Assembly: GCA_039931435.1 (NCBI GenBank)
Contig: JBDTRY010000212.1
Span: 1 to 6,733 of the forward strand
Direction of reading: 5' to 3'
DNA length: 6,733 bases
From: JBDTRY01 sp039931435
GTDB lineage: Bacteria > Acidobacteriota > Thermoanaerobaculia > Gp7-AA8
The notes under the pieces were generated by a model. That model had not been told where the DNA came from, did not search any database, and saw only the letters and a program-made list of their open reading frames with translations. Made by a program: the position numbers and the translations under genes. Shown here in pieces: positions 1 to 6,483 of this stretch; the stretch's first letter is position 1, and each line of letters starts with the position of its first letter.

Positions 1-278
1 CCCTGGCGCATCGTGGCTTCGCGGATGTTCCGCGTCAGCTTTTCCGAGGGAAACTTGGCGGAGTGGACGCCAATGACGACAAGTTCATCGGGAAACCGCT
101 GGCGGAGCCGGCGCAACTGCGCGGCATTATGGTGGCAGTTGATTCAGCAGAATGTCCAGAACTCCAGCAGGACCACCTTGCCCCGCAGTGATTCCAGAAG
201 GAGGGGTCGATCCGTGTTCAACCAATCGAGGCCGTCAGGAAACTCCGGCGCATTGACCGGTCCGCTGTATCGACTCAT
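1..278 (-). CDS. Thioredoxin-like / NHL-family redox protein, N-terminal part, probable selenoprotein (partial at window edge)
   Basis: The minus-strand frame starts with ATG at 278 and stays open to the window edge (92 codons) except for one in-frame TGA at codon 45. The start is fixed by an in-frame TAA four codons upstream. The protein begins with APEFPDGLDWLNT (residues 10-22), then LRGKVVLLEFWTFC (31-44), then the TGA, then INC (46-48), and later DELVVIGVHSAKF (64-76). This is the layout I know from the thioredoxin-like domain of NHLRC2-type proteins, whose motif is normally WTYCCINC. The TGA replaces the second Cys, the first residue of the CxxC pair, so the expected product has UINC, a UxxC redox centre. 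Downstream residues remain conserved, which argues against a decaying pseudogene. No signal peptide is seen, so a cytoplasmic thiol-redox role is likely. The NHL propeller expected after this domain lies outside the window. Alternatives are a nonsense mutation or a sequencing error. Confidence 0.82.
107..125 (-). promoter_or_regulatory. Candidate bacterial SECIS hairpin downstream of the UGA
   Basis: Read on the minus strand, bases 125-119 (GCCGCGC) pair with 114-107 (GCGCCGGC). This gives seven G-C pairs with one bulged C at 111, closed by the four-base loop AGUU (118-115). The loop starts 25 nt after the UGA and has G as its second base. As I recall the bacterial SECIS consensus (loop 16-37 nt after UGA, a G in the first two loop positions, a short stable stem), this fits. 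A competing structure shares the same bases: a perfect 7-bp stem of 141-135 with 120-114 and a 14-nt loop. It starts two bases after the UGA but has no G at the loop start. Confidence 0.5.
144..146 (-). other. In-frame UGA, predicted selenocysteine codon
   Basis: This is codon 45 of the thioredoxin-like gene. It sits exactly where the family has the N-terminal, attacking Cys of CxxC (C-Sec-I-N-C). The frame is intact on both sides. Three other genes here (the MutS-like, reductase and FKBP genes) end in TGA, so UGA is normally a stop in this genome and reading here would need a local signal. Sec at the attacking Cys of a thioredoxin-fold motif is a well-known pattern in selenoproteins. Confidence 0.75.
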
Positions 279-299
279 CCCGGCCGCACATTATGATGC

Positions 300-2186
300 A
301 TGAGCTTCGGCCACCGACACGTGAATCCAAACGAAGAAATTCAAACGCGCCTGACGGCCCGACGGGAGTCGGTCGCCGCCGGTCAGCGCCGAGAGCGAAG
401 CGTTTCCACTCTCCGGGTGATCGTTTTCGCAGCCTTCATCTCTCTGCTCTGGGCAGCCTACGTAATGCATGTTATTTCCGGGTGGTGGTCGGGCCTGCCG
501 CTCGTTCTTTTCATCGTCCTGGTGGTCAGGCACGACGCACTGGTTCGTCAACGAAAAGCCGCGGAATGCGCTCTACGGTTCTACGAAACTACGCTGGACC
601 ATATCGAGAACCGATGGAGCGGGAACGGCAACCCAGGCGATCGCTATCGGGATGCCCATCATCCCTATTCCGGCGACCTCGACATCTTCGGCAGAGGCTC
701 GCTCTACGAACGTCTCTCAGGGCAACGCTCGCCCGCAGGCGACGATCGCCTGGCGCAGTGGCTGCAGGAACCGGCTGAACCGCACGAGATCCAACGCAGG
801 CAGGAAGCAATCGAGGAGCTTGCCGCACGGCTCGATCTTCGCGAAGACCTGGCTGTGCTGGCTGGCGTTCGTCAAACGCAGTTTCACAGCGACAGGTTGG
901 CAGAGTGGGGCGCGGCTCCTTTCGTCCCGTTCTCACGGGGCGAGCGGATCGGTACGACCGCGCTCTCTGCTCTGGCCGTCGTTTCGGTTGTTCTGGCCTT
1001 CCCCTCACTCGTACGCAGCCTGGTAGCCTTCACCAATCCGGAACTCATTCGCCGTCTGGGCGACTGGGGGATCCTTACCTGGGGCTCACTCCTTTTCGTC
1101 CTGGTACTCCCGCTGAAGATGATCTTCAATCGACGTCTTCGGCCGCGAGTGAGCACCGTGAACGCCGTCGTCGAGCGAACGGGAGACGATCTGGCGGTGT
1201 TCGCGCGGCTGCTTGAGCGGATCGAACGGGAGACGTTTCAGTCGGCAGGCCTCTCAGCGGCGAGGGAGCGCCTGAAGACCGAGGGAGAGGCCGCGTGGAA
1301 GAGGATCGAGAAGCTCACCCGTCTGATTAATCTCCTGGAATCGAGGCGAAACCAGTTCTTCATCCCCTTCGCTGCGTTGCTTTCATGGCAGGAGCACCTG
1401 GCCTTCGCCATCGAGCGGTGGCGCAGCGCATCCGGAGCATCGATCAGCGTCTGGATCGACACTCTGGCCGACCTCGAGGCGCTATGCGCGCTGGCGGCCT
1501 TCCGATTTGAAAGGCCGGATTGTGTCTATCCGCGGATCGCCTCCGGCCCGGCAGGCATTGAAGCCGAAGCCCTGGGACACCCGCTCATTGCCCCGGAGCG
1601 CTGCGTGCGAAATGACCTGGCCCTCGGTGGCGAAGCCAGACTGCTCATCGTCAGCGGCTCGAACATGTCCGGGAAGAGCACCATGCTCAGAACGGTGGGG
1701 ATCAATGCCGTCCTGGCGTTCGCCGGAGCGCCAGTGTTCGCCAGCCGACTGACGATCACGCCGCTGCTGATCGGATCCTCGATTCGTGTCGACGATTCGC
1801 TCGAGCAGGGAGCCTCTCGATTTTACGCAGAGATTCTGCGGCTGCGCCAGATCGTCGACCTGGCCAATGACGGAACCAGTCCGCTCCTATTTCTCCTCGA
1901 CGAGATCATGCACGGAACGAATTCACACGACCGCCGCATCGGTGCCGAAGCGGTTGTGGGCTCGCTGATGAAAACAGGAGCGGTCGGGATGGTCACCACC
2001 CACGATCTGGCCCTGGCGGCTATGGCCGTTCAGCCGGGACTGTCCGCGCGAAACGTACACTTCGAGGATCAGATCGAGCAGGGACGGATCTCCTTCGACT
2101 ATGCCATGCGCGACGGAGTGGTGACGCGAAGCAACGCCCTCGAGCTCATGCGCGCCGTGGGACTGAACGTCTCTACGGCTGAGTGA
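300..2186 (+). CDS. Membrane-anchored MutS-family ATPase (MutS domain V, no mismatch-recognition domain)
   Basis: The 628-residue product carries the MutS ATPase core at its C-terminus: GHPLI (426-430), Walker A GSNMSGKST (453-461), the signature region DSLEQGASRFYAEI (499-512), Walker B LLFLLDE (529-535) with HGTNSHDR after it, and the TTHD switch (566-569). A helical stretch at about 285-400 resembles the MutS core/lever region. The mismatch-binding and connector domains of true MutS (about 850 residues) are absent. In their place are four hydrophobic segments at about 38-58, 62-77, 219-242 and 256-275, so the protein should sit in the inner membrane with the ATPase in the cytoplasm. I know such MutS-like proteins only as uncharacterised; classical mismatch repair is unlikely. 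ATG 300 follows an in-frame stop at 294 but has no clear ribosome site; GTG 321 is a possible alternative start. The gene is divergent from the selenoprotein gene with a 21-bp gap. Confidence 0.9.
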   Translation: MSFGHRHVNPNEEIQTRLTARRESVAAGQRRERSVSTLRVIVFAAFISLLWAAYVMHVISGWWSGLPLVLFIVLVVRHDALVRQRKAAECALRFYETTLDHIENRWSGNGNPGDRYRDAHHPYSGDLDIFGRGSLYERLSGQRSPAGDDRLAQWLQEPAEPHEIQRRQEAIEELAARLDLREDLAVLAGVRQTQFHSDRLAEWGAAPFVPFSRGERIGTTALSALAVVSVVLAFPSLVRSLVAFTNPELIRRLGDWGILTWGSLLFVLVLPLKMIFNRRLRPRVSTVNAVVERTGDDLAVFARLLERIERETFQSAGLSAARERLKTEGEAAWKRIEKLTRLINLLESRRNQFFIPFAALLSWQEHLAFAIERWRSASGASISVWIDTLADLEALCALAAFRFERPDCVYPRIASGPAGIEAEALGHPLIAPERCVRNDLALGGEARLLIVSGSNMSGKSTMLRTVGINAVLAFAGAPVFASRLTITPLLIGSSIRVDDSLEQGASRFYAEILRLRQIVDLANDGTSPLLFLLDEIMHGTNSHDRRIGAEAVVGSLMKTGAVGMVTTHDLALAAMAVQPGLSARNVHFEDQIEQGRISFDYAMRDGVVTRSNALELMRAVGLNVSTAE

Positions 2187-2326
2187 CATCGCGCCCGGTT
2201 CTCGATGTGCCACTCGTCCACGGGAGTACCGGCCCACGACATGAGGGCCTGCGAGTCTGCAGTCAAACCCGGACAGCGGGGATCGCGACGGACCTCAATC
2301 CGTTCGCATCCTCCCGTCGAGAGCAT
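2187..2326. other. Spacer between convergent genes, including the displaced 3' tail of the reductase gene
   Basis: Bases 2187-2294 show no convincing gene and no clear intrinsic terminator. Bases 2295-2327, read on the minus strand, encode DALDGRMRTD and then TGA. This is the original end of the aldo/keto reductase, now cut off by the palindromic element. Open frames on either strand here are short and look like no family I recognise. Confidence 0.6.
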
Positions 2327-2327
2327 C
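2295..2327 (-). pseudogene. Detached ancestral 3' end of the aldo/keto reductase gene
   Basis: When the element at 2330-2490 and one TA copy are removed, the reductase reads on from LREL into DALDGRMRTD and stops at TGA 2297-2295. LREL followed by DAL is the usual way these reductases end. The intact protein would have been 294 residues, against 289 now. The tail is no longer translated with the gene because the element brings an earlier stop. Confidence 0.75.
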
Positions 2328-2492
2328 TAGTGGCGTGTATTGGACAAATTGGTACCACCTGACTTGGTCTCGACGCCGTGAGCGTTGTTGCGCCTCCTCA
2401 GCATAGGAGCCGCTATGCCTGCGTCGGCGCGCCTAGCTCACGTCGCCGATTCCTGCGTCATCTGGTACCAATTCACCCAATACACGCCACTA
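2328..2492. mobile_element. MITE-like palindromic element, 161 bp plus TA target duplication
   Basis: The element spans 2330-2490, with TA at 2328-2329 and again at 2491-2492, both inside CTAG. The terminal inverted repeats 2330-2363 and 2457-2490 match at 29 of 34 positions. They begin GTGGCGTGTATTGG and share AATTGGTACCA. Symmetry continues inward: gtgagc at 2378-2383 pairs with gctcac at 2436-2441, and gcatag 2401-2406 pairs with ctatgc 2413-2418 around a 6-nt loop. All share the same centre, so the whole element can fold into one long imperfect hairpin. It has no room for a transposase. TA duplication at CTAG is the known habit of IS630/Tc1-mariner transposases, so it is probably a non-autonomous relative mobilised in trans. 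The family assignment is inference. The insertion itself is supported by the restored reductase frame. Confidence 0.78.
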
Positions 2493-3342
2493 GTTCCCTC
2501 AGATCCTCTTCATTCAGTTTCAGTGCGGCGGCGGCAGCGTTCTCCTCGAGATGCGGAACCCTCGACGTTCCCGGGATGGGAAGGATCACTTCGGAGCGGG
2601 CCAGCAGCCATGCCAACGCCACCTGCGTCGGCGTTGCCCCGTGGACTCTGGCGATGCCCTCGATGACCTTCTGCGACTTCACCTTGCCCTGGGCCAGCGG
2701 ATACCAGGGGATGAAGGCGATGCCCTCGTGCTCGCAGTAGTCGACCACGGACTCCCACTCCCGATCCTGAACGTTGTAGCGGTTCTGAACTGATGTCACT
2801 GAAAAGTATTCGGCGGCCTCGTCGATCTCCTTCACTCCCACTTCGGAGAGTCCGATGTGGCGGATCTTTCCTTCGGATTGCAACGCAGCCATCGTCTCGA
2901 ACTGTTGATCGGCTGGGACGTTGGCGTCGATGCGATGAAGCTGATAGAGGTCGATGCGCTCGAGACGGAGCCGGCGCAGACTGCCCTCGATGGCCCGCCG
3001 CAGGTGCTCCGGCTTTCCGTTCTCCTGCCATTCACCGGGACCGGAGCGTTCAAAGCCGGCCTTGGTGGCGATCACAAGACCGGGCGGGTAGGGATGCAGG
3101 GCTTCGGCGATCAGTTCCTCGCTGACGAACGGCCCGTAGGAATCGGCCGTGTCGATAAAGTCGATGCCGAGTTCGATGGCCCGGCGAAGGACGCGAATGG
3201 CTTCGTCACGATCCTCGGGAGGACCCCATACGCCCTTGCCCGTGATGCGCATGGCGCCGAAGCCGAGCCTGCGGACCTTAAGGTCCCCGCCGATGAGAAA
3301 CGTGCTGCTCCGAGAAAGGTCCAATGAACCGGTTTCAGTCAT
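2473..3342 (-). CDS. Aldo/keto reductase, YdbC/pyridoxal reductase-like, C-terminus altered by an insertion
   Basis: The 289-residue protein is an NADPH-dependent TIM-barrel oxidoreductase that reduces carbonyls to alcohols in the cytoplasm. The catalytic tetrad is visible: Asp64 and Tyr69 in IDTADSYG, Lys94 in ATKAGF, and His136 in LYQLH. The cofactor phosphate-binding stretch is IPGTSRVPHLEEN (256-268). The N-terminal LGFGAMRITGKGVWGPP and the overall order resemble E. coli YdbC, reported as a pyridoxal reductase (PdxI); the substrate here is not certain. ATG 3342 is preceded by GGGAG (3349-3353), six bases away, so the start is well supported. The last five residues (VACIG) and the stop come from the inserted palindromic element. 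The original protein would have ended LRELDALDGRMRTD. The change lies after the barrel, so activity is probably kept. Confidence 0.93.
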   Translation of the reverse strand: MTETGSLDLSRSSTFLIGGDLKVRRLGFGAMRITGKGVWGPPEDRDEAIRVLRRAIELGIDFIDTADSYGPFVSEELIAEALHPYPPGLVIATKAGFERSGPGEWQENGKPEHLRRAIEGSLRRLRLERIDLYQLHRIDANVPADQQFETMAALQSEGKIRHIGLSEVGVKEIDEAAEYFSVTSVQNRYNVQDREWESVVDYCEHEGIAFIPWYPLAQGKVKSQKVIEGIARVHGATPTQVALAWLLARSEVILPIPGTSRVPHLEENAAAAALKLNEEDLRELVACIG

Positions 3343-3500
3343 CCTTGTCTCCCAGCGAGCTCATTCGCAAAATGCGCACCCATCGCCAGAGTCGTGTTAA
3401 CTACCACGAAGGAGACGACGTATTACCAGGTGACAAGTCATCCTGAACGCGGGCAGCGAGGAGCTTCGGGATGACACGCGTGTGGTGATAGTTTCACGCC
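3343..3500. other. Divergent spacer between the reductase and FKBP genes
   Basis: This 158-bp stretch must hold the promoters of both flanking genes. I could not assign convincing -35/-10 boxes. The only clear structure is the GTCATCC hairpin repeat near the FKBP side. Confidence 0.5.
3437..3475. repeat. GTCATCC-type hairpin repeat, copy A
   Basis: GTCATCCTGAA (3437-3447) pairs with TTCGGGATGAC (3465-3475): 11 pairs including one G-T wobble, around a 17-nt loop. It belongs to the dispersed intergenic repeat with ends GTCATCC(C/T)GA that I know from many acidobacterial and other genomes. Two more copies lie at 6484-6570 and 6648-6733. This one ends 25 nt before the FKBP start codon, so it would fold in that gene's leader if transcription starts upstream of it. 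Confidence 0.75.
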
Positions 3501-4283
3501 ATGAAAATCCTTTTCGCCCTCCCCCTCGTTCTCTTTTCATTGGCTGGACGCGCAGATGAGCAACCCCTTCCCCCGTCGGATCTGACGCAGCCGCCGCCAA
3601 CCGCCGAGAGGCAGGCTAACGGATTGATCACCCGTCAACTCTCGCCCGGCAGCGGAACGGAACAGCCCGCGGCAACGGACATTCTGAAGCTCCGTTACAC
3701 CGTCTGGAAGAATGACGGAACCCTGGTTACGCGCACCCCCGGCGACAACGCAGCCATGATCCCGGTCCCGAACATGTTGCCCGGTTGGCGCGAAGCAGCG
3801 ATGAAAATGTCCGAAGGAGGAAAGCAACGTGCATGGATTCCTTCGGAGCTGGGAGGCGGGAAGATTCCGGACGGGGAGACGTTCGTGATCGACACCGAAC
3901 TCGTGGAGATCATCCATCCGCCGGTCACGCCACCGGATGTCGCCGGGCCCCCGGAAGACGCCTTGGTAACTGAATCGGGACTGTCCTACAGAATTCTTCG
4001 TCCTGGAACGGGCAGTCAACATCCAAAAAGGCATGACCGGGTCGTCGTTCATTACAGCGGCTGGACGACGGACGGCAGTCTGTTCGACACATCGATCACA
4101 CGTGGAGAGCCCGCAGAATTCGACCTCCGCAACGTCATCCCCGGATGGACGGAAGGCCTTCAACTCATCACCGCCGGGGGAAGAATCCGGCTCTGGGTTC
4201 CTGCACGCCTGGCTTACAAGAATGAGCGCGGCAAGCCTCAGGGGATGCTCGTATTCGACATCGAATTGATCGCCATCAGGTGA
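3501..4283 (+). CDS. Exported protein with two FKBP-type peptidyl-prolyl isomerase domains, the first degenerate
   Basis: The 260-residue protein starts with a signal peptide (MKIL then a hydrophobic run to about 16; cleavage probably near residues 15-18), followed by a Pro-rich linker. Domain 1 (about 40-138) has the FKBP fold pattern (LRYTVW, MLPGW, TFVIDTELVEI) but has LVTRT where the active-site FD should be and lacks the late Tyr, so isomerase activity there is unlikely. Domain 2 (about 158-260) is complete: Tyr185, Phe195-Asp196, Phe207, Val212-Ile213, Trp216, Tyr239 and Phe252. It should catalyse prolyl cis-trans isomerisation in the periplasm or outside the cell; domain 1 may serve client binding or dimerisation (inference). 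ATG 3501 is the first start after an in-frame TGA at 3486. No strong ribosome site is seen. Confidence 0.92.
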   Translation: MKILFALPLVLFSLAGRADEQPLPPSDLTQPPPTAERQANGLITRQLSPGSGTEQPAATDILKLRYTVWKNDGTLVTRTPGDNAAMIPVPNMLPGWREAAMKMSEGGKQRAWIPSELGGGKIPDGETFVIDTELVEIIHPPVTPPDVAGPPEDALVTESGLSYRILRPGTGSQHPKRHDRVVVHYSGWTTDGSLFDTSITRGEPAEFDLRNVIPGWTEGLQLITAGGRIRLWVPARLAYKNERGKPQGMLVFDIELIAIR

Positions 4284-4500
4284 GACCCATCCCGCGACTG
4301 AGTCCGCGCATGAACCTCTTCAAAGAGAACGAGGTCATCCGGTCCCGGCACATGTCCGCGGGATCTCGATTTCAGCCGTTCATCCCAGCCAGGAAGTGAG
4401 CCTGGGCTACTCCACGGAAACTGTAATCGAGCTGTCACAACTTTGCGCGTGATCTTCCGTAGGGTGCAGGCAGACCAACACAACCGAAGGGGAGAAGCTC
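4284..4500. other. Spacer between the FKBP and M3 peptidase genes, with a weak hairpin and the peptidase ribosome site
   Basis: No gene is seen. A modest hairpin at 4387-4408 (agccagg paired with cctgggct, one bulge, 7-nt loop) lacks a T-run, so it is a weak terminator candidate. The 217-bp gap suggests the peptidase has its own promoter, but I could not pick reliable promoter boxes. Confidence 0.4.
4487..4494 (+). promoter_or_regulatory. Ribosome binding site of the M3 peptidase gene
   Basis: AAGGGGAG sits six bases before ATG 4501. It supports that start and so the presence of the signal peptide. Confidence 0.75.
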
Positions 4501-6387
4501 ATGCATCGTAAGACGTCGACCGTATTCGTTCTTTGTCTTCTGGCACTCGGATCTCTTCCGCTTCTGGCCCAGACGGGCAAGGAGCGGAAGGACATCCCGG
4601 AGGGGTCCAAGTGGAATCTTGGGGACATCTATCCCACGGATGCGGCATGGCGCGCGGCCAAAGACAAGTTCGCCGCCGAATATCCCAAAGCCACACTATT
4701 CCGCGGCCATCTCGGAGATTCGCCTCAAGCGCTGCTCAACGCCGTGACGACTTTCAATGATCTGCAGAAAGATCTCTCACGGCTTTTCGTTTACGTATCC
4801 CTCGCGGCGGATCAGGACACGCGGGACTCGAAGTATCAAGCCATGAAACAGGAGATGGGTCAGCTGGCCAACGACTTCTCGTCGGCAACAGCATGGTTCG
4901 AACCTGAAATCCTGAAGATGGATCCGGCCCGGCTTGAATCGATGATCCAGCAGGAACCGAAGCTCAACGACTACCGGTTCAGTCTCGAAGACATCCTTCG
5001 GCGGAAGAAACACACCGGAACGGAATCCGAGGAAAAGGTGATCGCCGATGCCGGCCTCATGGCCGGCGAAGCGGGCAACATCTTCAATCTCTTTTCCAAT
5101 GCCGACTTCCCCTACCAGACCGTGAAACTGAGCGACGGATCTGAAGTCCGGCTGGACCCGGCCGGATTCGCACGTGTACGAGGAGGCTCGAACCGGGAAG
5201 ATCGCCAGAAAGTCTTCAAGGCATTCTTCGGCCGCCAGGGCGATTACGACCGCACCTTCGGAGCGACACTCAACGCCAAGATTCAGCAGGACATGTTCTA
5301 CATGAAGGCCCGGAACTACGACTCCACCCTGCAGAGCGCCATGGATGGCCCGAACATCCCCATCTCCGTCTATTCGAAGCTCATCGACGGCGTGAACGCA
5401 AACCTCAGTTCCTTCCACCGCTACCTGAACCTTCGCAAACGGATGATGGGAGTCGATCAGCTCCACTACTACGATCTCTACGCTCCTCTTGTGAAGAACG
5501 TCGATCTCGAGTATCCGATCGAAAAAGCCAAACCGATCATCTTTGCCGCCATGAAGCCCCTTGGCGACGATTACGTGGCCGTCCTGAAGCGGGCCTTCGA
5601 TGAGCGATGGATCGACCTCTACCCCACCACTGGAAAACGCTCCGGAGCCTATTCCCAGGGGGGTGCCTACGACGTTCACCCGTACATGCTCATCAACTAC
5701 AACGGCCGGTACGATGACATGGGCACGGTGGCCCACGAACTCGGCCACACCATGCAGAGCTACTTCTCGAACAAGGATCAACCCTTCGCAAATGCAAGCT
5801 ATCCGACATTCGTGGCCGAGGTGGCCTCGACATTCAACGAAGCACTGCTCAATCGCTATGTACTGGATACGATCAAAGACGACGCCACCCGGCTCTCCAT
5901 CCTCGGAAACTATCTCGAAAACGTGAAGGGCACCGTCTTCCGTCAGACACAGTTCGCCGAATTCGAACTGAAAGCCCATGAAATGGCCGAAAAGGGGCAG
6001 CCTGTAACTGGCGAGACCATGGACAAACTCTACATGGACATCGCCAAACGCTACTACGGCCACGACCAGGGAATTTGTATCGTCGACGACGAGATCGCGC
6101 ACGAATGGTCGTACATCCCGCACTTCTATCGCAATTATTACGTCTACCAGTACGCAACGTCCTTTACGGCTTCGACGGCGCTCGCGGAGAAGGTGCTTTC
6201 CGGTGATAAGAATGCAGTCGTTCGCTATCGCAAGTTCCTCTCGGCAGGCGGATCGAAGTATCCCATCGAGCTGCTGAAAGATGCCGGCGTGGACATGACC
6301 ACCACCGAGCCTCTCGATCTCACCGTCCGGAAGATGAACCGCGTCATGGATGAGATGGAAACGATTCTGAAGCGGATGGGTAAGTAA
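4501..6387 (+). CDS. pepF: Secreted M3B-family oligoendopeptidase F-like zinc metallopeptidase
   Basis: The 628-residue protein matches oligoendopeptidase F throughout, from WNLGDIYP (about residues 38-45) to the C-terminal helical domain. The zinc site is His412-Glu413-x-x-His416 (AHELGHTMQSYF) with the third ligand Glu440 in FVAEVASTFNE. The family's substrate-binding block IPHFYRNYYVYQYA is at 539-552. Length is close to the usual PepF size of about 600. It cleaves short to medium peptides inside a deep channel and does not digest folded proteins. Unusually, residues 1-23 (MHRKTS, a hydrophobic run, then LLA before Gln24) form a classic signal peptide, so it should act in the periplasm or outside, where typical PepF is cytoplasmic. 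The start is supported by the ribosome site at 4487-4494. The gene ends in TAA. It may handle peptides from external protein digestion (inference). Confidence 0.95.
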   Translation: MHRKTSTVFVLCLLALGSLPLLAQTGKERKDIPEGSKWNLGDIYPTDAAWRAAKDKFAAEYPKATLFRGHLGDSPQALLNAVTTFNDLQKDLSRLFVYVSLAADQDTRDSKYQAMKQEMGQLANDFSSATAWFEPEILKMDPARLESMIQQEPKLNDYRFSLEDILRRKKHTGTESEEKVIADAGLMAGEAGNIFNLFSNADFPYQTVKLSDGSEVRLDPAGFARVRGGSNREDRQKVFKAFFGRQGDYDRTFGATLNAKIQQDMFYMKARNYDSTLQSAMDGPNIPISVYSKLIDGVNANLSSFHRYLNLRKRMMGVDQLHYYDLYAPLVKNVDLEYPIEKAKPIIFAAMKPLGDDYVAVLKRAFDERWIDLYPTTGKRSGAYSQGGAYDVHPYMLINYNGRYDDMGTVAHELGHTMQSYFSNKDQPFANASYPTFVAEVASTFNEALLNRYVLDTIKDDATRLSILGNYLENVKGTVFRQTQFAEFELKAHEMAEKGQPVTGETMDKLYMDIAKRYYGHDQGICIVDDEIAHEWSYIPHFYRNYYVYQYATSFTASTALAEKVLSGDKNAVVRYRKFLSAGGSKYPIELLKDAGVDMTTTEPLDLTVRKMNRVMDEMETILKRMGK

Positions 6388-6445
6388 CGACGCACGTAAT
6401 CGGACTGGTGCCACGACGCGGCAAATCGCCTTACGCGGGCGAAAC

Positions 6446-6463
6446 GCCGCCGGAGACGGTGGC
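6446..6463 (+). terminator. Possible transcription terminator or mRNA 3' hairpin after the peptidase gene
   Basis: GCCGCCG (6446-6452) pairs with CGGTGGC (6457-6463), seven pairs with one G-T wobble, closed by the stable tetraloop GAGA. It lies 58 bp after the stop codon. No T-run follows, so it is not a classical intrinsic terminator; it may stabilise the 3' end or assist a Rho-dependent stop. Confidence 0.35.
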
Positions 6464-6483
6464 AGGGGAATGACACGATAAAC

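Noticed and set aside
144..146. UGA as a reassigned codon (Trp or Gly) in an alternative genetic code
   Set aside because: The MutS-like, reductase and FKBP genes all end at TGA at the expected protein lengths, so UGA works as a stop in this genome.
13..303. Plus-strand open frame of 96 codons at the left edge
   Set aside because: It is antisense to the thioredoxin-like gene, whose minus-strand frame carries recognisable conserved motifs. The plus-strand product is Arg/Ser-rich with no family resemblance.
2099..2326. Minus-strand open frame ending in Cys/Arg-rich sequence, first suspected to be a separate gene fragment
   Set aside because: Its upstream part overlaps the detached reductase tail in another frame and the rest is antisense to the MutS-like gene. 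The reductase-tail explanation is better supported.
2378..2740. Plus-strand open frames starting inside the palindromic element
   Set aside because: They run from element sequence into antisense of the reductase and have no ribosome site or family motifs.
4387..4408. Intrinsic terminator for the FKBP gene
   Set aside because: The stem is short with a bulge, lies about 100 bp after the stop and has no T-run. It is noted only as a weak hairpin in the spacer entry.
4777..6414. A 545-codon open frame on the minus strand
   Set aside because: It lies wholly antisense to the M3 peptidase, which has clear motifs and a ribosome site. The antisense product is rich in Val, His and Gly and resembles no family; it is a codon-bias shadow.
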